Assembly (NCBI GenBank): GCA_031216915.1
Contig: CM062296.1
Location: 450,120,287-450,184,286 of the forward strand
DNA from: Pictodentalium vernedei
Lineage: Eukaryota; Mollusca; Scaphopoda; Dentaliida; Dentaliidae
Length of the DNA stretch: 64,000 bases
Direction: 5' to 3'
A program made the position numbers and the translations under genes. The stretch's first letter is position 1, and the number at the start of each line of letters is the position of its first letter. The notes under the pieces are model-generated. The model was not told the DNA's origin. It saw only the letters and a list, made by a program, of their open reading frames with translations, and ran no database searches. This document shows positions 63,400-64,000 of the stretch, one piece after another.

Positions 63400-64000
63400 T
63401 GATTTTTCTTTTATAACAAAACCTTCAACAACACCTTTAGCGTGCCCTCCTAGCTTCATCAGAGTCAGAATTTTGAAGAAATGCTAATAAAACAAATATC
63501 AAATTATACGAAATCTCGTGAGTTTTATCGCTTCTTCTGACTTTGGTAATCTGAATTGTGAACTTTAATTTTGTTTTTACTGGCGCCATCAGAGAACATT
63601 TGGACGAGAACTTTTCCGATCTCTGGAAAGAGGTAGAAAAGATTACGATAAATTACACAGCAAAAATCTCTATAGTAAATCAATGTAACAGTATCAAAAG
63701 AAATTAATTCCACTATAAATTCCGGGAATCTTTGAATGTAAAGCATGAGAGAAATTATACGTGGAAAACAAACATAGAAACTCTTGAAATATTTAGTAGG
63801 TAATTGCCGAATTTGATCTGCGGTATCAACAAGTTTTTGTTAGATGGTGTTTACGAAAACTTTTGCTTGAATTCGATAATAAGACTTAATGCAACGAGGG
63901 TGTTGAACGGGGCCTGGTGTCAACGACCTGAGATGGAGTGTTTGTTACGTTTCGCACGCGTGAAATACAGCAAAAACTTCACGAATCCTCCGTACTCTTC
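63400..64000. other. Unassigned non-coding stretch at window end
   Basis: No convincing ORF, RNA gene or repeat. Confidence 0.4.

Overview
This window is repeat-dominated eukaryotic DNA, about 60% A+T by eye, with no recognisable host gene. Nearly everything I can identify is a mobile element or its debris: Penelope-like elements (PLEs), two subfamilies (called A and B here) of a Jockey-like APE-type LINE, a CR1-type LINE carrying a 2A peptide, a Tc1 transposon, piggyBac-type and other palindromic MITEs, a tRNA-derived SINE and simple or satellite repeats. The mix suggests an aquatic invertebrate, plausibly a mollusc or other lophotrochozoan. That is inferred from the SINE tail type, the ~165-bp satellite and the 2A LINE, and is not proven.

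Layout. 1-964 is the 3' tail of a LINE-B copy. 965-~18830 is a nearly perfect head-to-tail triplication of a ~5.94 kb unit: LINE-B fragment, PLE 3' half, then 5'-truncated LINE-A. The unit junctions create in-frame 1426-codon chimeras. The third unit continues into the only complete LINE-A ORF2 (16505-19234) and its 3' UTR (to 20623). 20624-25675 is a full-length PLE with two intact ORFs. 25676-~30000 holds a minus-strand CR1-type LINE with a 2A peptide. 30000-35620 holds microsatellites, MITEs, a 650-bp tandem duplication and a minus-strand LINE ORF1. 35624-49110 is a second PLE chain (3' fragment, copy b, LINE-B insertion, copy c, fragment d) broken by nonsense mutations, frameshifts and CA-repeat-flanked blocks. 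49110-64000 holds a LINE 3' fragment, a ~165-bp satellite, a Tc1 pseudogene, a SINE and several MITEs.

How the parts work together. PLE copies lie head to tail with one fixed junction (GCCCTCCC|AAAGTTGGAATC). The upstream copy's 3' end carries CCAAT and TATATA motifs placed to start transcription at that junction. The PLE has ORF1 (novel N-terminal domain, Ser/Pro linker, SGNH-hydrolase-like C-terminus) and ORF2 (PLE reverse transcriptase plus GIY-YIG endonuclease). ORF2 has no early ATG and lies in the -1 frame. The last ORF1 codons contain the slippery heptamer TTTAAAC directly before the stop, so a -1 frameshifted ORF1-ORF2 fusion is the best model. LINE-A and LINE-B inserted independently at the same PLE junction, with target duplications based on AAAG. 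Both the empty site (36635) and the filled sites are in this window. Later microhomology-driven deletion and duplication produced the triplicated array and its hybrid Jockey/PLE reverse transcriptase ORF.
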